Made by a program: the position numbers and the translations under genes
Assembly: GCF_020524285.1 (NCBI RefSeq)
Contig: NZ_JAIVKX010000017.1
Span: 62,001-126,000, forward strand
DNA length: 64,000 nt
Direction: 5' to 3'
Source of the DNA: Alloyangia pacifica
GTDB lineage: Bacteria > Pseudomonadota > Alphaproteobacteria > Rhodobacterales > Rhodobacteraceae
In this document: positions 1-11,580 of the stretch, in pieces
Numbering within the stretch: position 1 is the first letter of the stretch
How the letters are laid out: every line of letters begins with the position of its first letter
Notes under the pieces: generated by a model
Told to the model about the DNA's origin: nothing
Seen by the model: only the letters and a program-made list of their open reading frames with translations
Databases searched by the model: none

Positions 1-3738
<3,738 letters not shown>

Positions 3739-3763
3739 CGCCACCTCCTTCGAGACAATGGAG

Positions 3764-3790
3764 CGCCCGGACCGCAAGTCCGGGCGTTTT
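3764..3790 (+). terminator. Intrinsic terminator after gltB
   Basis: A perfect 9-bp stem (3764-3772 with 3778-3786, GC-rich) with the 5-nt loop cgcaa is followed directly by TTTT. It lies 26 nt after the gltB stop. Confidence 0.85.
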
Positions 3791-3850
3791 CCGTTGCTTG
3801 CCGTGCGCAGAGCGCTTTCCCGCGCGGCCACTCCCGTGTAGATCTGGCCC

Positions 3851-4600
3851 ATGGCGCGAGCAGCAAAGACCACCAAAGGCAAATCGAAGAAGCCCGCAAA
3901 GGGATCGGCCAAGACCGCACGGCGACCCAGGCCGCTGCGCTGGCTCGTCACGCGTGCGGTTCAGGCGGCGGTGGCGCTGGCGCTGCTGCTCGGCCTCGCG
4001 GTGCTGGCCTATCGCTTCGTGAACCCGCCCGGCAGCTTCTACATGTGGAGCGAGGGGCGTAGGCTTGGCGCCCCGGTGGAGTACAATTGGGTGGATGCCG
4101 AGGAGGTGGCGCCGGTCGCGCTGCGCGCGCTGGTGGCCGCCGAGGATGCCAATTTTTGCACCCATTGGGGCTTCGACATGCGGGCGATCCGCGCGGCGAT
4201 CGCCGAGGGCGGAAACCGCGGTGCCTCGACGATCAGCCAGCAGGTGGTGAAGAACGCCTTCCTCTGGCAGGGCCGCAGCTGGCCGCGCAAGGCGATGGAG
4301 GCGGCGCTGACCCCGCTGATGGAGGCGCTTTGGCCGAAGCGCCGAATCCTCGAGGTATACATGAACCTCGCCGAGTTCGACGAGGGCGTCTTTGGCCTCG
4401 CCGCGGCCTCGCAGCACTATTTCGGCGTCGCGCCCGCGCAGCTGAGCTCGGCGCAGGCCGCCCGGCTGGCTGCCATTCTGCCCGATCCCAAGGATCGCTC
4501 TGCCTCGAACCCGTCGGGCTTCGTGCAGCGCCGCGCCGGGCAGATCCGCGACGGCGCCGCCACCATCGCCCGCGACGGCCGCGCGGCGTGCTTCGAGTAG
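3851..4600 (+). CDS. mtgA: Monofunctional biosynthetic peptidoglycan transglycosylase
   Basis: A GT51-family enzyme that polymerises lipid II into glycan strands at the outer face of the inner membrane. The 249-residue product has a basic cytoplasmic tail of about 28 residues (many Lys/Arg), one membrane span at about residues 30-54, and a compact GT51 domain. The catalytic Glu motif EDANFCTHWGFD is at about 97-108, GASTISQQ at about 123, and EVYMNLAEFDEG further on. No transpeptidase domain follows, and the length fits MtgA. The ATG start places the span correctly. Family assignment is firm; the gene stands alone after the gltB terminator. Confidence 0.93.
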   Translation: MARAAKTTKGKSKKPAKGSAKTARRPRPLRWLVTRAVQAAVALALLLGLAVLAYRFVNPPGSFYMWSEGRRLGAPVEYNWVDAEEVAPVALRALVAAEDANFCTHWGFDMRAIRAAIAEGGNRGASTISQQVVKNAFLWQGRSWPRKAMEAALTPLMEALWPKRRILEVYMNLAEFDEGVFGLAAASQHYFGVAPAQLSSAQAARLAAILPDPKDRSASNPSGFVQRRAGQIRDGAATIARDGRAACFE

Positions 4601-4784
4601 GCGGGTCTGCGCCGGGTTTGCCCGCCGCTCGCGAGAATAGGCCCAGGCGGATCTCTTTCCCGGCCCGAGGGGCCAATCTTAACTTTCTATAAGTTTCTAC
4701 GAATTCTCCTCGTTCCGGCGGTCAAAGGGTCGATGCCACGTGCATCGGCCCCATTCTTCGGGAGGCCTGGTCGGGTGACGGGGT

Positions 4785-5666
4785 ATGAGTGAGCCGAATA
4801 CGTCTGCCGAAGCGCTGGTGTCGCGGCAGATCGCGATCGCGCGGGTGGTCTGCATCACCTTGATGTTCTCGGTTCATGTGAACCCGGGGCTGTCCAGTGA
4901 CAGCGTGGTTTCGGGCGGGACGTTCAGCTTGGCGGGGGCCATCATCGGTGGCTGGTTTGGCCGGGCCAGCGTCGCCGCGCTCAGCTTCTTCAGCGGCTAC
5001 GTGATGCTGTCGGCCCTCGAGAGAGGTGATCTCGGGGCATTCGTGCGACGCCGCTTCGCGACACTCATCGTTCCGATGCTGGCATGGAACCTGCTCTATA
5101 TCGCGGCGCGGGCGGCAGCCCAGTCTGCCGAGGCGGGGTGGGGCTGGCCCGACTTTGCTCTGCCCTGGCTGAGCGCCGAGGCGGTGGGGCTCACCGGGCC
5201 AACCGAGAACCTCTCGCTCTTCTTTCTGCGCGATCTCTTCGTCGCTGGCTGTCTGGGTTTTGTCCTTGCGCCGGCGGTGCGCAGGGCCCCTGGCACGGTG
5301 CGCTGCGGCGCCATCCTTCTCGCGCTATTTGATCCCGTCGCCGCGCTGCTCTTCCGGCCGACGATCCTGCTGTTCCTTTTGGCCGGGATGGCGGTCGCGC
5401 TGCATCGGGTGAACATTGCCCGGCTCAGCCGCGCCGCCATTGCTCTCCCGTTGGGTCTCGGTGCGGCCGGGCTTTCGCTATGCGTGTCCCCGCTGGTCGC
5501 GGAGGCCGCGGCAGATCCTTTGGCGGCGGCGGCAGGGCTGGGTGTCGCGGACCTGGCCGCGAACCTCGCGAATATCCTCAAGCGCGTCGCCCTGGTCTTC
5601 CTGGTGTTCCTGGTCACCCGACGGATCGCGCAGAGTCGCATCTGCGGTGCCGTTCTCCGGCTGTAA
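4785..5666 (+). CDS. Acyltransferase-3-like membrane protein, C-terminally truncated by an in-frame stop
   Basis: The 293-residue polytopic protein resembles the acyltransferase-3/OafA group, inner-membrane enzymes that O-acylate exported glycans. An early His-containing helix (FSVHVNPG near residue 30) replaces the usual first catalytic helix, and there are about eight hydrophobic segments. The frame ends at TAA 5664-5666, but the same frame stays open to 5921 and encodes two more hydrophobic helices. Changing TAA to GAA would restore LEPGMFISYLS, the kind of sequence expected at the last helices of this family. The gene is therefore probably one substitution away from intact. The acceptor substrate cannot be told. 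An A/T-rich stretch with AACTT/AAGTT arms (4681-4695) upstream may hold its promoter. Confidence 0.6.
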   Translation: MSEPNTSAEALVSRQIAIARVVCITLMFSVHVNPGLSSDSVVSGGTFSLAGAIIGGWFGRASVAALSFFSGYVMLSALERGDLGAFVRRRFATLIVPMLAWNLLYIAARAAAQSAEAGWGWPDFALPWLSAEAVGLTGPTENLSLFFLRDLFVAGCLGFVLAPAVRRAPGTVRCGAILLALFDPVAALLFRPTILLFLLAGMAVALHRVNIARLSRAAIALPLGLGAAGLSLCVSPLVAEAAADPLAAAAGLGVADLAANLANILKRVALVFLVFLVTRRIAQSRICGAVLRL

Positions 5667-5921
5667 CCGGGCATGTTCATCTCCTATCTGAGCCTTCTCA
5701 TCGTTGTCGGCATCGCCTGGAGACTTTGGGGGCTACTGGTCGGCGACGAGCACGACGCAAGCTACCTGCTGTTCTTCCTGCTCGCGCCGCTTGTGGCCTT
5801 GGGCGTGGGGCAATGGGTCGACCTGATGCTCCGCCGCAGTCCGGCACCTTTGCAGCGGGTGCTGCGTGGACGTGTGGCGCCGGGCCACGTCCGGTCGAGG
5901 ATCGCTGCAATAGGGGAATAG
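5667..5921 (+). pseudogene. Same-frame C-terminal remainder of the acyltransferase
   Basis: This stretch lies beyond the TAA at 5664-5666 in the same frame as the gene that starts at 4785. It encodes two hydrophobic segments (from MFISYLSLLIVVG, and LLFFLLAPLVALGVG) and a short basic tail. An ATG at 5673 could be used for re-initiation, but no ribosome-binding site precedes it. The best reading is the displaced end of the interrupted gene. The cause may be a real nonsense mutation or a base error. Bases 5922-6179 hold no recognisable gene. Confidence 0.55.
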
Positions 5922-6179
5922 TGCGCTTTTGCCCAATCTGACGCCAGCGCAGTGCCGCAGGCCGTCGAGCGCGTGTCTCGGGTGCATGCCTGAACGGATC
6001 GAGGCCGGTCGCCCTGTCGGCCCAACTGAACACTGGCCCTGGGTCTTCCGATGTTCCGCCCCCGGCGCTTGGCATCTCCGAGCCATCACCTGCCCGTGTG
6101 CCCATGCCCAGTTGAATCGCCGCCGCTTTCACGGCAAACAGGCGGGAGATTTCCTTCAGACCCGGAGCCGCTTCCCAGA

Positions 6180-6845
6180 ATGGCAAAGCTTTACCACGTG
6201 CCGCTCTCGCCCTTTTGCCGCAAGGTTCGCCTGAGCCTCGCCGAGAAGAAGATCGAATGTGAGCTGGTCGAGGAGCGCTACTGGGAGCAGGACGCCGACT
6301 TCCTGCGCCGCAACCCGGCGGGCAAGGTCCCGGTGCTGCGCATCGACAACAAGACCATGTCCGAAAGCGCGGCGATCTGCGAATGGCTCGAGGAGAAATA
6401 CCCCGAGCCCGCGCTGCTGCCGCGCTCTCCCGATGCCCGCTACGAAGTGCGCCGGCTGGTCGCCTGGTTCGACGACAAGTTCCACAACGAGGTGACCTCG
6501 AAGCTGCTCTACGAGCGGGTGAACAAGAAGATTATGAAGACCGGCTTTCCCGACTCGGGCAACGTCAAGGCCGGGGCCAAGGCGATCAAGTACCACCTCG
6601 ACTACATGGCCTGGCTGCTCGATCACCGGCGCTGGCTGGCGGGCGACGTGATGACCCTGGCGGATTTCGCCGCCGCGGCGCACCTGTCGTCGCTGGACTA
6701 TATCTCCGATGTGGACTGGAACCGCTCGGCGGTGGTCAAGGACTGGTACGCCAAGATCAAGTCGCGTCCGGCCTTCCGCTCGATCCTCGCCGACCAGATC
6801 CCCGGCTTTCCGCAGCCCGCGCATTACGCTGACCTCGATTTCTGA
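6180..6845 (+). CDS. fzlA: GST-fold protein resembling the FtsZ-binding division factor FzlA
   Basis: The 221-residue protein has an N-terminal thioredoxin-like GST domain (KLYHVPLSPFCRKVRLSLAEK, cis-Pro motif AGKVPVL, SESAAICEWLEE) and an all-helical C-terminal domain. The features RRLVAWFDDKF, EVTSKLLYER, LADFAAAAHLSSLDYI and especially the tail HYADLDF recall FzlA. FzlA is the essential Caulobacter GST homologue that curves FtsZ filaments and needs its C-terminal tail to signal to septal wall synthesis. I infer that role from remembered family features. An ordinary glutathione transferase is the alternative. The start at 6180 is chosen because homology begins at MAKLYH; an upstream ATG at 6051 would add unrelated residues. 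Confidence 0.7.
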   Translation: MAKLYHVPLSPFCRKVRLSLAEKKIECELVEERYWEQDADFLRRNPAGKVPVLRIDNKTMSESAAICEWLEEKYPEPALLPRSPDARYEVRRLVAWFDDKFHNEVTSKLLYERVNKKIMKTGFPDSGNVKAGAKAIKYHLDYMAWLLDHRRWLAGDVMTLADFAAAAHLSSLDYISDVDWNRSAVVKDWYAKIKSRPAFRSILADQIPGFPQPAHYADLDF

Positions 6846-6851
6846 CGCTTG

Positions 6852-6904
6852 CGCGCAGACCCGGACGTGGTCTGCGCGACATGGCGCGGGGGGATGCCCC
6901 GCGC
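6852..6904 (+). terminator. Two tandem GC hairpins after the fzlA-like gene
   Basis: The first hairpin is a perfect 10-bp stem (6852-6861 with 6869-6878, 7-nt loop). The second is a perfect 8-bp stem (6884-6891 with 6897-6904, 5-nt loop). Neither has a T-tract, so they may slow or end transcription with Rho or protect the mRNA end. The rest of the 318-base gap up to 7164 shows no gene. Confidence 0.35.
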
Positions 6905-7127
6905 GCGACCGGCGGCGCTGAAGGCCACCGGAAAATTGCCCACCGTGATCCGCTTTTCGCCCTTGCGCAACACTGCGCCGGGGCCTGACGCTCCATGCGT
7001 GGTTCGAAGCCTCCGCGGTTCCGCCACGGCTGCGAATGGCGACCCAACGCATCCGATCTCGTAGAAGCCCTGAATGCGGACCGCCGTACCGCTGCCGACC
7101 GCCGCGGTTGCAGTAGGCGTGGCGCGA

Positions 7128-7163
7128 GCGTATACAGCAATAAATGGTAAAAAATGAAAAATC
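7128..7163 (+). promoter_or_regulatory. A/T-rich promoter/operator region before the XRE-cupin gene
   Basis: A strikingly A/T-rich island in GC-rich DNA contains GTATAC, AATAAATGG and the repeated AAAAATGAAAAAT. It ends at the ATG of 7164, and no Shine-Dalgarno sequence is visible. It probably carries the promoter and perhaps the autoregulatory site of the regulator; translation may be leaderless or weak. Confidence 0.4.
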
Positions 7164-7799
7164 ATGAGCGCAGTCGATAAAAGCCCGCCGCCACTCACCG
7201 GCGACGCCTGGGAGGCGGAGCGCCAGCAGCTCCGCGATGAGCTCGGTGCACGAGTGAAAGCCCTGCGGCAGGCCTGTGGCTTCACGCTCGAGGTCGCGGC
7301 ACAGCGCACCGGGCTGGCGCTCTCGACGATCCACAAGATCGAAAACGGCCGGGTCTCGCCCAGCTACGAGAACCTCGTCCGCATCGCGCGGGCCTATGGC
7401 ATCGGCATGGAGCGGCTGTTCTCGACCGAGCAGGAGCCGCTGCAGACCACCCGGCTGGCAGTGACCCGCGCCGGGCAGGGCCGTAAGGTCCGTGTGAAGA
7501 ACTTCGAGTACGAGGTGCTCTGCAACACGCTTGCCGAGAAGAAGATCATCCCGATGGTCACCCGTGTCGAGCAGCGCCCGCCGCTCGCGCGCGACGAACT
7601 GGAATCGCACGACGGCGAGGAAACGGTCTTCGTGCTGTGTGGCCGGGTCGAGCTGACCGTCGAGCACTACGCGCCGGTGATCCTCGAAGCGGGCGACTGC
7701 GCCTATTTCGACAGCACGCTCAAGCACGGGCTGCGCGCGGTGGACGACACCGAAACCCGAATCTTCTGGGCCTGCACGCATATCGACGTGGACCAGTGA
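7164..7799 (+). CDS. XRE-family regulator with C-terminal cupin domain
   Basis: The 211-residue transcription factor has a helix-turn-helix of the XRE type at about residues 28-85 (LRQACGFTLEVAAQRTGLALSTIHKIENG) followed by a cupin small-molecule-binding barrel at about 115-205 (HDGEETVFVLCGRVELTVE, LEAGDCAYFDSTLKHGLRA). Such regulators usually control an adjacent catabolic gene and sense its substrate. Here the neighbour, 53 nt downstream on the same strand, is an Ldh_2-family imino-acid or 2-oxoacid reductase, which suggests control of amino-acid catabolism. The ligand is unknown. The protein has no metal-cupin triad that I can assign with certainty. Confidence 0.85.
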   Translation: MSAVDKSPPPLTGDAWEAERQQLRDELGARVKALRQACGFTLEVAAQRTGLALSTIHKIENGRVSPSYENLVRIARAYGIGMERLFSTEQEPLQTTRLAVTRAGQGRKVRVKNFEYEVLCNTLAEKKIIPMVTRVEQRPPLARDELESHDGEETVFVLCGRVELTVEHYAPVILEAGDCAYFDSTLKHGLRAVDDTETRIFWACTHIDVDQ

Positions 7800-7852
7800 T
7801 CCGCTCCGGGTCGCCCGTCCATCAGTACCAACCCGAAGGAGACCGCCTGACC

Positions 7853-8890
7853 ATGGCCGAGCAACATATCATTTCCGTCGACGGGCTCATGGCCCGGGTC
7901 CAGGCGATCTTTGAAAAGAGCGGGCTGAGCCGCGACAATGCCCGGGCCGTGGCGCATGTGATCGTCGCGGGGGAACGCGACCATTGCAAATCGCATGGCA
8001 TCTACCGGATCGAGGGCTGCCTGCGCGTCTTGGCGGCGGGCAAGGTTGCGCCCGACGCGGTGCCGCAGGTGCAGGACAGCGGCAAGGCGGTGATCGAGGT
8101 GGACGCCGGCGGCGGCTTTTCCAACCCCGCCTTCTACGCGGCCAAGGACACGCTCGTCGCGCGGGCGCGCGAGACCGGGCTGGCGGCGCTGGTGATCCGC
8201 GACTGCCTGCATTTCTCGGCGCTCTGGCACGATGTCGAGGCGCTTGCCGAAGAGGGACTGGCCGGGCTGTCCATGTGCCCCAGCTATGCCTTCGTGGCAC
8301 CGGCGGGCGGCAAGGAGCCGCTGCTCGGCACCAACCCCATCGCCTTCGGCTGGCCGCGCCCGGGCCCGCACCCCTATGTCTTCGATTTCGCCACCAGCGT
8401 CGCCGCGCGCGGCGAGATCGAGCTGCACCGCCGCGCCGGCACGCCGATCCCCGAGGGCTGGGCCGTCGACAAGGATGGCAATCCGACCACCGATCCAGAT
8501 GCGGCGCTCGATGGTGCCATGCTGACCTTCGGCGCGCACAAGGGGTCGGCGATCTCGACCATGGTCGAGCTGCTGGCGGGGGCGATGCTGGGCGAGTTCA
8601 TGAGCAAGGAGGCGCTCGATTTCATGGGGGGTGGCGGGCTGCTGCCGCGCCACGGCGCGCTGGTGCTGGCGCTCGACCCGCAGACCTTTGCCAAGCGCTC
8701 GGGCCGCGATCCCATTGCCGAGGGCGAGACGCTGCTGACCGCGATCAGCGGGCAGGGCGCCCGTCTGCCCTCGGAGCGCCGCTTTGCCGCGCGCTCGAAG
8801 GCGCTGTCGGAGGGGATCGTCCTGACCGACGCGGAGATGGCGCAGCTCGACCGGTTCGAGTCCGAGGGGCTCGCCGCGCTGGACGGCTGA
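7853..8890 (+). CDS. Ldh_2-family NAD(P)H-dependent reductase (DpkA-like imino-acid reductase or malate/lactate dehydrogenase type)
   Basis: The 345-residue protein belongs to the non-Rossmann malate/L-lactate dehydrogenase family, which includes delta1-piperideine-2-carboxylate/pyrroline-2-carboxylate reductase. Diagnostic segments are the early Arg/His motif ERDHCKSHGIYRI (about residues 40-52), LLGTNPIAFGWPRP (about 160-173), FDFATSVAARGEI and GAHKGSAISTMVELLAGAM. The start at 7853 follows GAAGGAG at 7834-7840; an upstream start at 7637 would overlap the regulator. Substrate choice cannot be read from sequence. Pairing with a cupin regulator fits proline/lysine-derived imino acids better than central malate metabolism, which is an inference. 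A terminator follows. Confidence 0.82.
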   Translation: MAEQHIISVDGLMARVQAIFEKSGLSRDNARAVAHVIVAGERDHCKSHGIYRIEGCLRVLAAGKVAPDAVPQVQDSGKAVIEVDAGGGFSNPAFYAAKDTLVARARETGLAALVIRDCLHFSALWHDVEALAEEGLAGLSMCPSYAFVAPAGGKEPLLGTNPIAFGWPRPGPHPYVFDFATSVAARGEIELHRRAGTPIPEGWAVDKDGNPTTDPDAALDGAMLTFGAHKGSAISTMVELLAGAMLGEFMSKEALDFMGGGGLLPRHGALVLALDPQTFAKRSGRDPIAEGETLLTAISGQGARLPSERRFAARSKALSEGIVLTDAEMAQLDRFESEGLAALDG

Positions 8891-8914
8891 GCTGTCCTCA
8901 TCGGGAATTGCAAG

Positions 8915-8941
8915 GGCGCGGGGCAGGTCCCGCGCCTTTTT
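8915..8941 (+). terminator. Intrinsic terminator after the Ldh_2 gene
   Basis: A perfect 8-bp stem GGCGCGGG/CCCGCGCC (8915-8922 with 8929-8936, 6-nt loop) is followed by TTTTT. It lies 24 nt after the stop. Confidence 0.85.
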
Positions 8942-9276
8942 GCTGTCTGCTCCCCGGCGGCCTGCGGATAGCGCTCCGCTCCCGAAGGTTGGTGTGCCGG
9001 ACGCCGAAATTCTTCAACCGTTTCGCGCCGACGGGCTGGCGGCGCCTTCGGAGCAATGTGAGACGATTGCGCAAGGGTGCGCAGCGCAATACCGGGCCAT
9101 GCCTCGGTCCTGAAAGGGGGTCGGACCGGCATCGCAATCGCGAGTCTACCGGACGTACTCTGCCGGTGCGCGATCTCATGGCCGCATCCGTTCTATCCTG
9201 CGCGGGGTGAGAAAATCCGAGCGTCGCACGATCCCGCGGAGGCGCGGCGCTGCCGCGACGCCCATCGTCCACGCCC
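8942..9276. other. Intergenic stretch without a recognisable gene
   Basis: About 335 bases lie between the terminator and the copper-module promoter. The frames that stay open here are rich in Arg/Pro/Ala and have no start with a ribosome-binding site. I see no family similarity on either strand. Confidence 0.5.
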
Positions 9277-9306
9277 TTGACTGTCAACCTGAGCCCCGGC
9301 GATAAG
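9277..9306 (+). promoter_or_regulatory. Sigma70-type promoter for the first copper module
   Basis: TTGACT (9277-9282), an 18-nt spacer and GATAAG (9301-9306) lie 20 nt before the start at 9327. The -35 is inside the small palindrome TTGAC-T-GTCAA, a possible operator. Confidence 0.5.
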
Positions 9307-9326
9307 TCCGCAACGGAGGAGGTCAC

Positions 9327-9626
9327 TTGCGTCTCGCTTGGCTCATCATTCTGCTCGCGGCGCTCTTCGCCGGGCCGCTCACGGCCCTGGCAGGCAGTCC
9401 TTCGCCGCTGACTCATGACAGCGCCTGCTGCAAGATGGAGGGCGGAATGGCGCCGCATTCGGACGGGGTCTGCGCGCATGCCTCTGCCTGCTGTACCAGC
9501 GCCGAAACAGCTTTGTCGCATGATCTCTACCTTCCCGCGTCCGCGGCGCTGGCCGTCGGCTTGCCGGAGGCAACCCGCGGCCACTCGATCAGCACGTCTG
9601 CAGAGCCCCCACCGCCGCGCGCCTGA
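9327..9626 (+). CDS. Small secreted Cys/His/Met-rich protein of a multicopper-oxidase module
   Basis: The 99-residue product starts at TTG behind a strong GGAGGAGG (9315-9322). It has a signal peptide (residues 1-22, cleavage near ALA-G) and then a mature part with Cys at 34, 35, 49, 55 and 56 plus several His and Met, ending in Pro-rich sequence. No enzyme motif is visible. It opens an apparent operon with a cytochrome c and a multicopper oxidase. Its composition and position recall small periplasmic copper-binding proteins of copper-resistance clusters (CopL/DUF2946-like), which is an inference. A second protein of the same design lies at 13130-13483, with a CC pair at the same residues 34-35. 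Confidence 0.65.
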   Translation: MRLAWLIILLAALFAGPLTALAGSPSPLTHDSACCKMEGGMAPHSDGVCAHASACCTSAETALSHDLYLPASAALAVGLPEATRGHSISTSAEPPPPRA

Positions 9627-9706
9627 CGCGCTTGAAGCTGCCGGGCCGCGTCCCGGCATTCCAGCTATTCGGGCCGGTCAAAACGGCCCCACGTCAGGAC
9701 CTGATC

Positions 9707-10129
9707 ATGAAGAAATACCTCATTCCCGCCCTCGGTGCCCTCTGCATCGGGGCCATCGGATACGCCTTCTGGCCCACCGAGCCCGAAACCGCCGCGCCGC
9801 AGGAGGGCGCCGCCATTGCGGCGGTCACCCTGCCGGACTCGCTCTCACCGCAGGGGGAACTGGGCAAGCGCGCCTTCGATGCGGTCTGCGCCGCGTGTCA
9901 TGGTGAAAATGCCGCCGGCAAGATGGGCTTCGGCCCGCCGCTGGTTCACAAGATCTACGAACCGTCGCATCATGGCGACATGGCCTTTCTTGTCGCCGCG
10001 CAGCAGGGTGTCCGGGCACACCACTGGAAGTTCGGGAACATGCCGCCGCAACCCCAGCTGACACAGGGCGAGGTGAAGACGATCATCGCCTACGTCCGAG
10101 AGCTGCAACGCGCGAACGGGATCAACTGA
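9707..10129 (+). CDS. Class I cytochrome c, periplasmic
   Basis: The 140-residue protein has an uncleaved or cleavable hydrophobic N-terminus (KKYLIPALGALCIGAIGYAF) and a single c-type heme site CAACH at residues 61-65. A distal Met in FGNMPPQP (about residue 109) is the likely sixth ligand. It starts 80 nt after the small Cys-rich protein, and its stop is one base before the multicopper oxidase start, so it is cotranscribed. The probable role is electron transfer to or from the oxidase, by position only. Homology starts at MKKY (9707); the upstream ATG at 9632 is not needed. Confidence 0.88.
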   Translation: MKKYLIPALGALCIGAIGYAFWPTEPETAAPQEGAAIAAVTLPDSLSPQGELGKRAFDAVCAACHGENAAGKMGFGPPLVHKIYEPSHHGDMAFLVAAQQGVRAHHWKFGNMPPQPQLTQGEVKTIIAYVRELQRANGIN

Positions 10130-10130
10130 G

Positions 10131-11513
10131 ATGAGCTTCACACGACGCGCCTTCTGCACCGGACTTGCCGCGGTTCCGCTGACGCGGCCCGCATGGGCAC
10201 AGGCGGAGGCGCCCCGCCTGACGGCGCGCACGGCCACCATCCAGCTCGCTCCGGAGGGCTACCCGGCGACCGAGGTCTGGAGCTACGACGGCCTGCTCCC
10301 CGGGCCCCAGATCCGCGCGCAGCAGGGCAGCCGTCTCTCGCGGCGCCTGGTCAACGATCTGCAGGTGCCGACCTCGGTGCACTGGCACGGCATCCGCATC
10401 GACAATGCGATGGACGGTGTGGCCGGGCTGACGCAGGAGCCCGTGCCGCCGGGCGCGAGCTTCGACTACGCGTTCGATCTGCCGGATGCCGGAACCTACT
10501 GGTACCACGCGCATACCAACTCCATGGAGCAGGTCGCGCGCGGCCTCTCCGGCGCGCTGATCGTCGAGGAAAACGCGCCGCCCGACGTCGATCGGGACGA
10601 GGTTCTGATGCTCGACGATTGGCTTCTCGACCCCGAGACCGGCGGGTTCGCCGGGGATTTCGAGGCGCCGATGATGCGCAGCCACGCGGGGCGCATGGGC
10701 AATCTGACCGGGATCAATGGCCGTTTCGATTTCTCGCTCGAGGCGCAGCAGAACGAGCGCCTTCGTCTGCGGCTGATCAACGCCGCCAACGCGCGGATCT
10801 TCGTGCTGCGGCTCGAGGGGATGACGGGCTGGACGGTCGCGCTCGACGGCATGCCGCTGGCGCAGCCCGAGCCGGTGAGCGCCGAGATCATCCTCGCCCC
10901 GGCGCAGCGGGTCGATCTGATTGTCGATGTCACGGCTGAAGAGGGCACGCCTGCCGCGCTGCTCAGCTACGCCGACGATGACAGCTGGCAGGCGCTGGCC
11001 GAGGTGACGGTGAGCGGTCTGAAGAGCGCCGCGCCACGCGCGGCCCCCGCGCCCCTGCCGCCGAACCCGCGCATGCAGGTGCCGGGTGTCGCCGAGGCGG
11101 AACTGCGCGAGATGCGGATGGAAGGCGGCGCGATGCGCGGCATGGCCTCGGGCCGGTTCGAAGGCCAGGACATGGATTTCCAGCAGCTGGTGCAGCGCGG
11201 GCAGTTCTGGGCGCTGGCCGGCCAGGTGGGACGCGGCGAAGCGCCCTTTGCCCGCTACGCGCGGGGGGAGACCGCGCGCATCCGGCTGGTCAACGACACC
11301 GTGTTCCCGCATGCGATGCATCTGCATGGCATGCATTTCCGCACGGTCGCGGCGGATGGGTCTCTGGGCCCGATGCGCGACACGGTGCTGGTCATGCCGC
11401 AGGAAAGCGCGGAGATCGCCTTTGTGGCCGACAACCCCGGGAAATGGCTGCTGCACTGTCACATGCTCGGCCATGCCGCCTCGGGGATGACGAACTGGAT
11501 CGAGGTGGCCTGA
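10131..11513 (+). CDS. Tat-exported multicopper oxidase (module 1)
   Basis: The 460-residue three-domain multicopper oxidase probably oxidises Cu(I) or phenolics in the periplasm. A twin-arginine signal (TRRAFCTGLAAVPLTRPAWAQ) is followed by the copper motifs HWHGIRIDN and YWYHAHTNSM in domain 1, and HAMHLHGMHF and LLHCHMLGHAASGM in domain 3. These provide the type 1 site and the trinuclear cluster, with Met as likely axial ligand. The domain 2-3 linker holds a Met-rich stretch (REMRMEGGAMRGMASG) typical of copper-tolerance oxidases such as CueO. The next gene is convergent and is a second multicopper oxidase. Substrate is inferred from context. Confidence 0.92.
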   Translation: MSFTRRAFCTGLAAVPLTRPAWAQAEAPRLTARTATIQLAPEGYPATEVWSYDGLLPGPQIRAQQGSRLSRRLVNDLQVPTSVHWHGIRIDNAMDGVAGLTQEPVPPGASFDYAFDLPDAGTYWYHAHTNSMEQVARGLSGALIVEENAPPDVDRDEVLMLDDWLLDPETGGFAGDFEAPMMRSHAGRMGNLTGINGRFDFSLEAQQNERLRLRLINAANARIFVLRLEGMTGWTVALDGMPLAQPEPVSAEIILAPAQRVDLIVDVTAEEGTPAALLSYADDDSWQALAEVTVSGLKSAAPRAAPAPLPPNPRMQVPGVAEAELREMRMEGGAMRGMASGRFEGQDMDFQQLVQRGQFWALAGQVGRGEAPFARYARGETARIRLVNDTVFPHAMHLHGMHFRTVAADGSLGPMRDTVLVMPQESAEIAFVADNPGKWLLHCHMLGHAASGMTNWIEVA

Positions 11514-11580
11514 AGCCACCGCGCAGATTGTATGACGGATCGGCGGGGCGAGGGGATCCCCCGCGCCGCCGGTCACACGC

